A stretch of 64,000 nucleotides of DNA from Selaginella moellendorffii (lineage: Eukaryota; Streptophyta; Lycopodiopsida; Selaginellales; Selaginellaceae), in NCBI RefSeq assembly GCF_000143415.4, contig NW_003314275.1, positions 1,747,999 through 1,811,998 of the forward strand, written 5' to 3'. Made by a program: the position numbers and the translations under genes. Under the pieces are notes generated by a model, which made no database searches, was not told the origin of the DNA, and was given only the letters and a program-made list of their open reading frames with translations. Of this stretch, positions 62,971-64,000 are shown one piece after another. Position 1 is the first letter of the stretch. Every line of letters starts with the position of its first letter.

Positions 62971-63852
62971 TACCAATCGCGAGCGCTATCGCTGCAAGGA
63001 AATTTCGATTCATCCATGGATTGGCTGCCCACTCTTATACCACTGCCTCTCTCTCTCGCGAGTGGATTCTTTACCATTTGTTTCGCGCTATATTTTATGC
63101 GGCTCCGAGGGAAGTCCATCCCGCGATTGTCAGCAGCTGGAAGAGAAATTGTCAATGCCACGACTAGTTTTTCTAGTGGATTGTTTACTCTTTGCGGACC
63201 GATTGGATCCAGAACTGGAAAATCATACTTCTAAATGATTGACCAAGCGACGATCCCTCCATGAATCTCATGGGGATCCCCCGCGGCAAAAGGAAGAGAA
63301 ATCGATTTGGGTGGGTCGAAACCGCCAAATTGGGCGCCACTGGGCGCCGATTCGATCCGATTGTCCGCTGCCTGGAGCGCGATCGATCATCAATCGACCA
63401 AGAACAAATAAACGCTTTCATAGAAGCCACTAAACTATGGAGATTGTACGCTCCCCACCATGATCCTCAAGATCACACACCACACAAGGGTGGCTGGTGG
63501 AATAATAAATCACATATTCCCCGGATTTTGAATTTGAAATGGATGGATAGCGCCTTTGCCCATTTAAGGCACATACGCTCATACTCGTATCTATACCGTG
63601 GCTCATACGTCTCGGTCGTATAACGTTATTCCTCATTCAATACCGACGGCTCCGTACGGCAAGTGGGCCACCCTCTGGGCCAGGCTGGCCCATCGTCCAG
63701 GGCTCGATTCTCGTTAAGCGCGTGAAAGCTTGCGTTTGATGATTAAGCGAATTTTTAGTTTGGAGCTCATGCGATTGATTAACAGTGATAATGGTTTCAA
63801 TATTACATACATACAACAAGCAGTAGTAGCACCACCACCAATGTAATAATTC

Positions 63853-63875
63853 TGTGTGTGTGTGTGTGTGTGTGT
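63853..63875. repeat. GT dinucleotide repeat
   Basis: About 11 units of TG. Confidence 0.95.
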
Positions 63876-64000
63876 CAAAACTTGGACGAAGAAGAACGAA
63901 AGAATTCCCTGTTTTCGAGTGTGGTTTCGCATCAAAGGTGCTGTAATTGTACTCCAGCTTCGTTGTCGTGCTGCTGTTCTTCGATGGTCTGTTCTTCGAT

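Larger units (their letters stand above)
62607..64000. other. Right edge: no gene recognised, microsatellite-rich
   Basis: Frames at 62803-63234 (+), 62700-63161 (-) and 63261-63623 (+) are open but show no domain, and parts are translated microsatellite. The interval may hold introns or leader of a gene that continues beyond the window. Confidence 0.45.

Noticed and set aside
62803..63234. 143-codon open frame with an Arg-rich centre
   Set aside because: The Arg run is a translated CGT microsatellite, and the rest resembles no protein I know.
63261..63623. 120-codon open frame near the right edge
   Set aside because: No recognisable domain or exon context. It might be part of a gene beyond the window, but nothing supports it.

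Overview
The window is nuclear DNA of a land plant. Gene density, several multi-exon genes whose introns are mostly only about 48-80 bp, GC-rich coding exons, a long intronless PPR gene, plastid-targeted products and many degraded plant retroelements all point to a lycophyte such as Selaginella. The species is an inference. Exon models below were built by eye from conserved protein sequence, GT/AG (once GC/AG) junctions and frame agreement. Every model sums to whole codons.

Left part (1-16.8 kb). A broken partial copy of a UvrD/SRS2-like DNA helicase, with an assembly gap, abuts a decayed Ty1/copia element. An 11-exon ABCC transporter follows (minus strand), then the intact 12-exon helicase (minus), then a decaying cluster of secreted aegerolysin-like genes: one intact copy, one damaged copy and fragments.

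Middle (16.8-36.1 kb). AT-rich, almost gene-free repeat block: a minus-strand Ty3/gypsy wreck, a plus-strand gypsy gag-protease wreck, a pyrimidine-biased LTR element with two ~370 bp terminal repeats and a tRNA primer-binding site, and nested in it a complete hAT transposon with target duplications. The hAT transposase frame is open except for four TAG codons. A further aegerolysin relic lies on the far side of this block.

Right part (36.2-64 kb). Compact genes in alternating orientation: NdhN (chloroplast NDH complex, +), an ERF factor (+), OEP37 chloroplast outer-envelope channel (-), an aldo-keto reductase (-), a PLS-type PPR protein (+), a KAPP-like FHA/PP2C phosphatase (-), a NAP1-related/SET histone chaperone (+), a second ERF factor (+), sterol C24-methyltransferase SMT1 (+), an arabinogalactan-like membrane protein (-), an ankyrin/GPCR-chaperone-domain protein (+), a plastid-type methyltransferase of the At1g78140 kind (-), and a possible small secreted peptide (+). 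These are independent housekeeping or regulatory genes. Several are plastid-linked (NdhN, OEP37, the methyltransferase and probably the PPR protein), but there is no operon-like unit.

No CRISPR, rRNA or convincing tRNA was seen. The most interesting material is the aegerolysin-like cluster and its relics, the amber-only hAT transposase, and the duplicated helicase.
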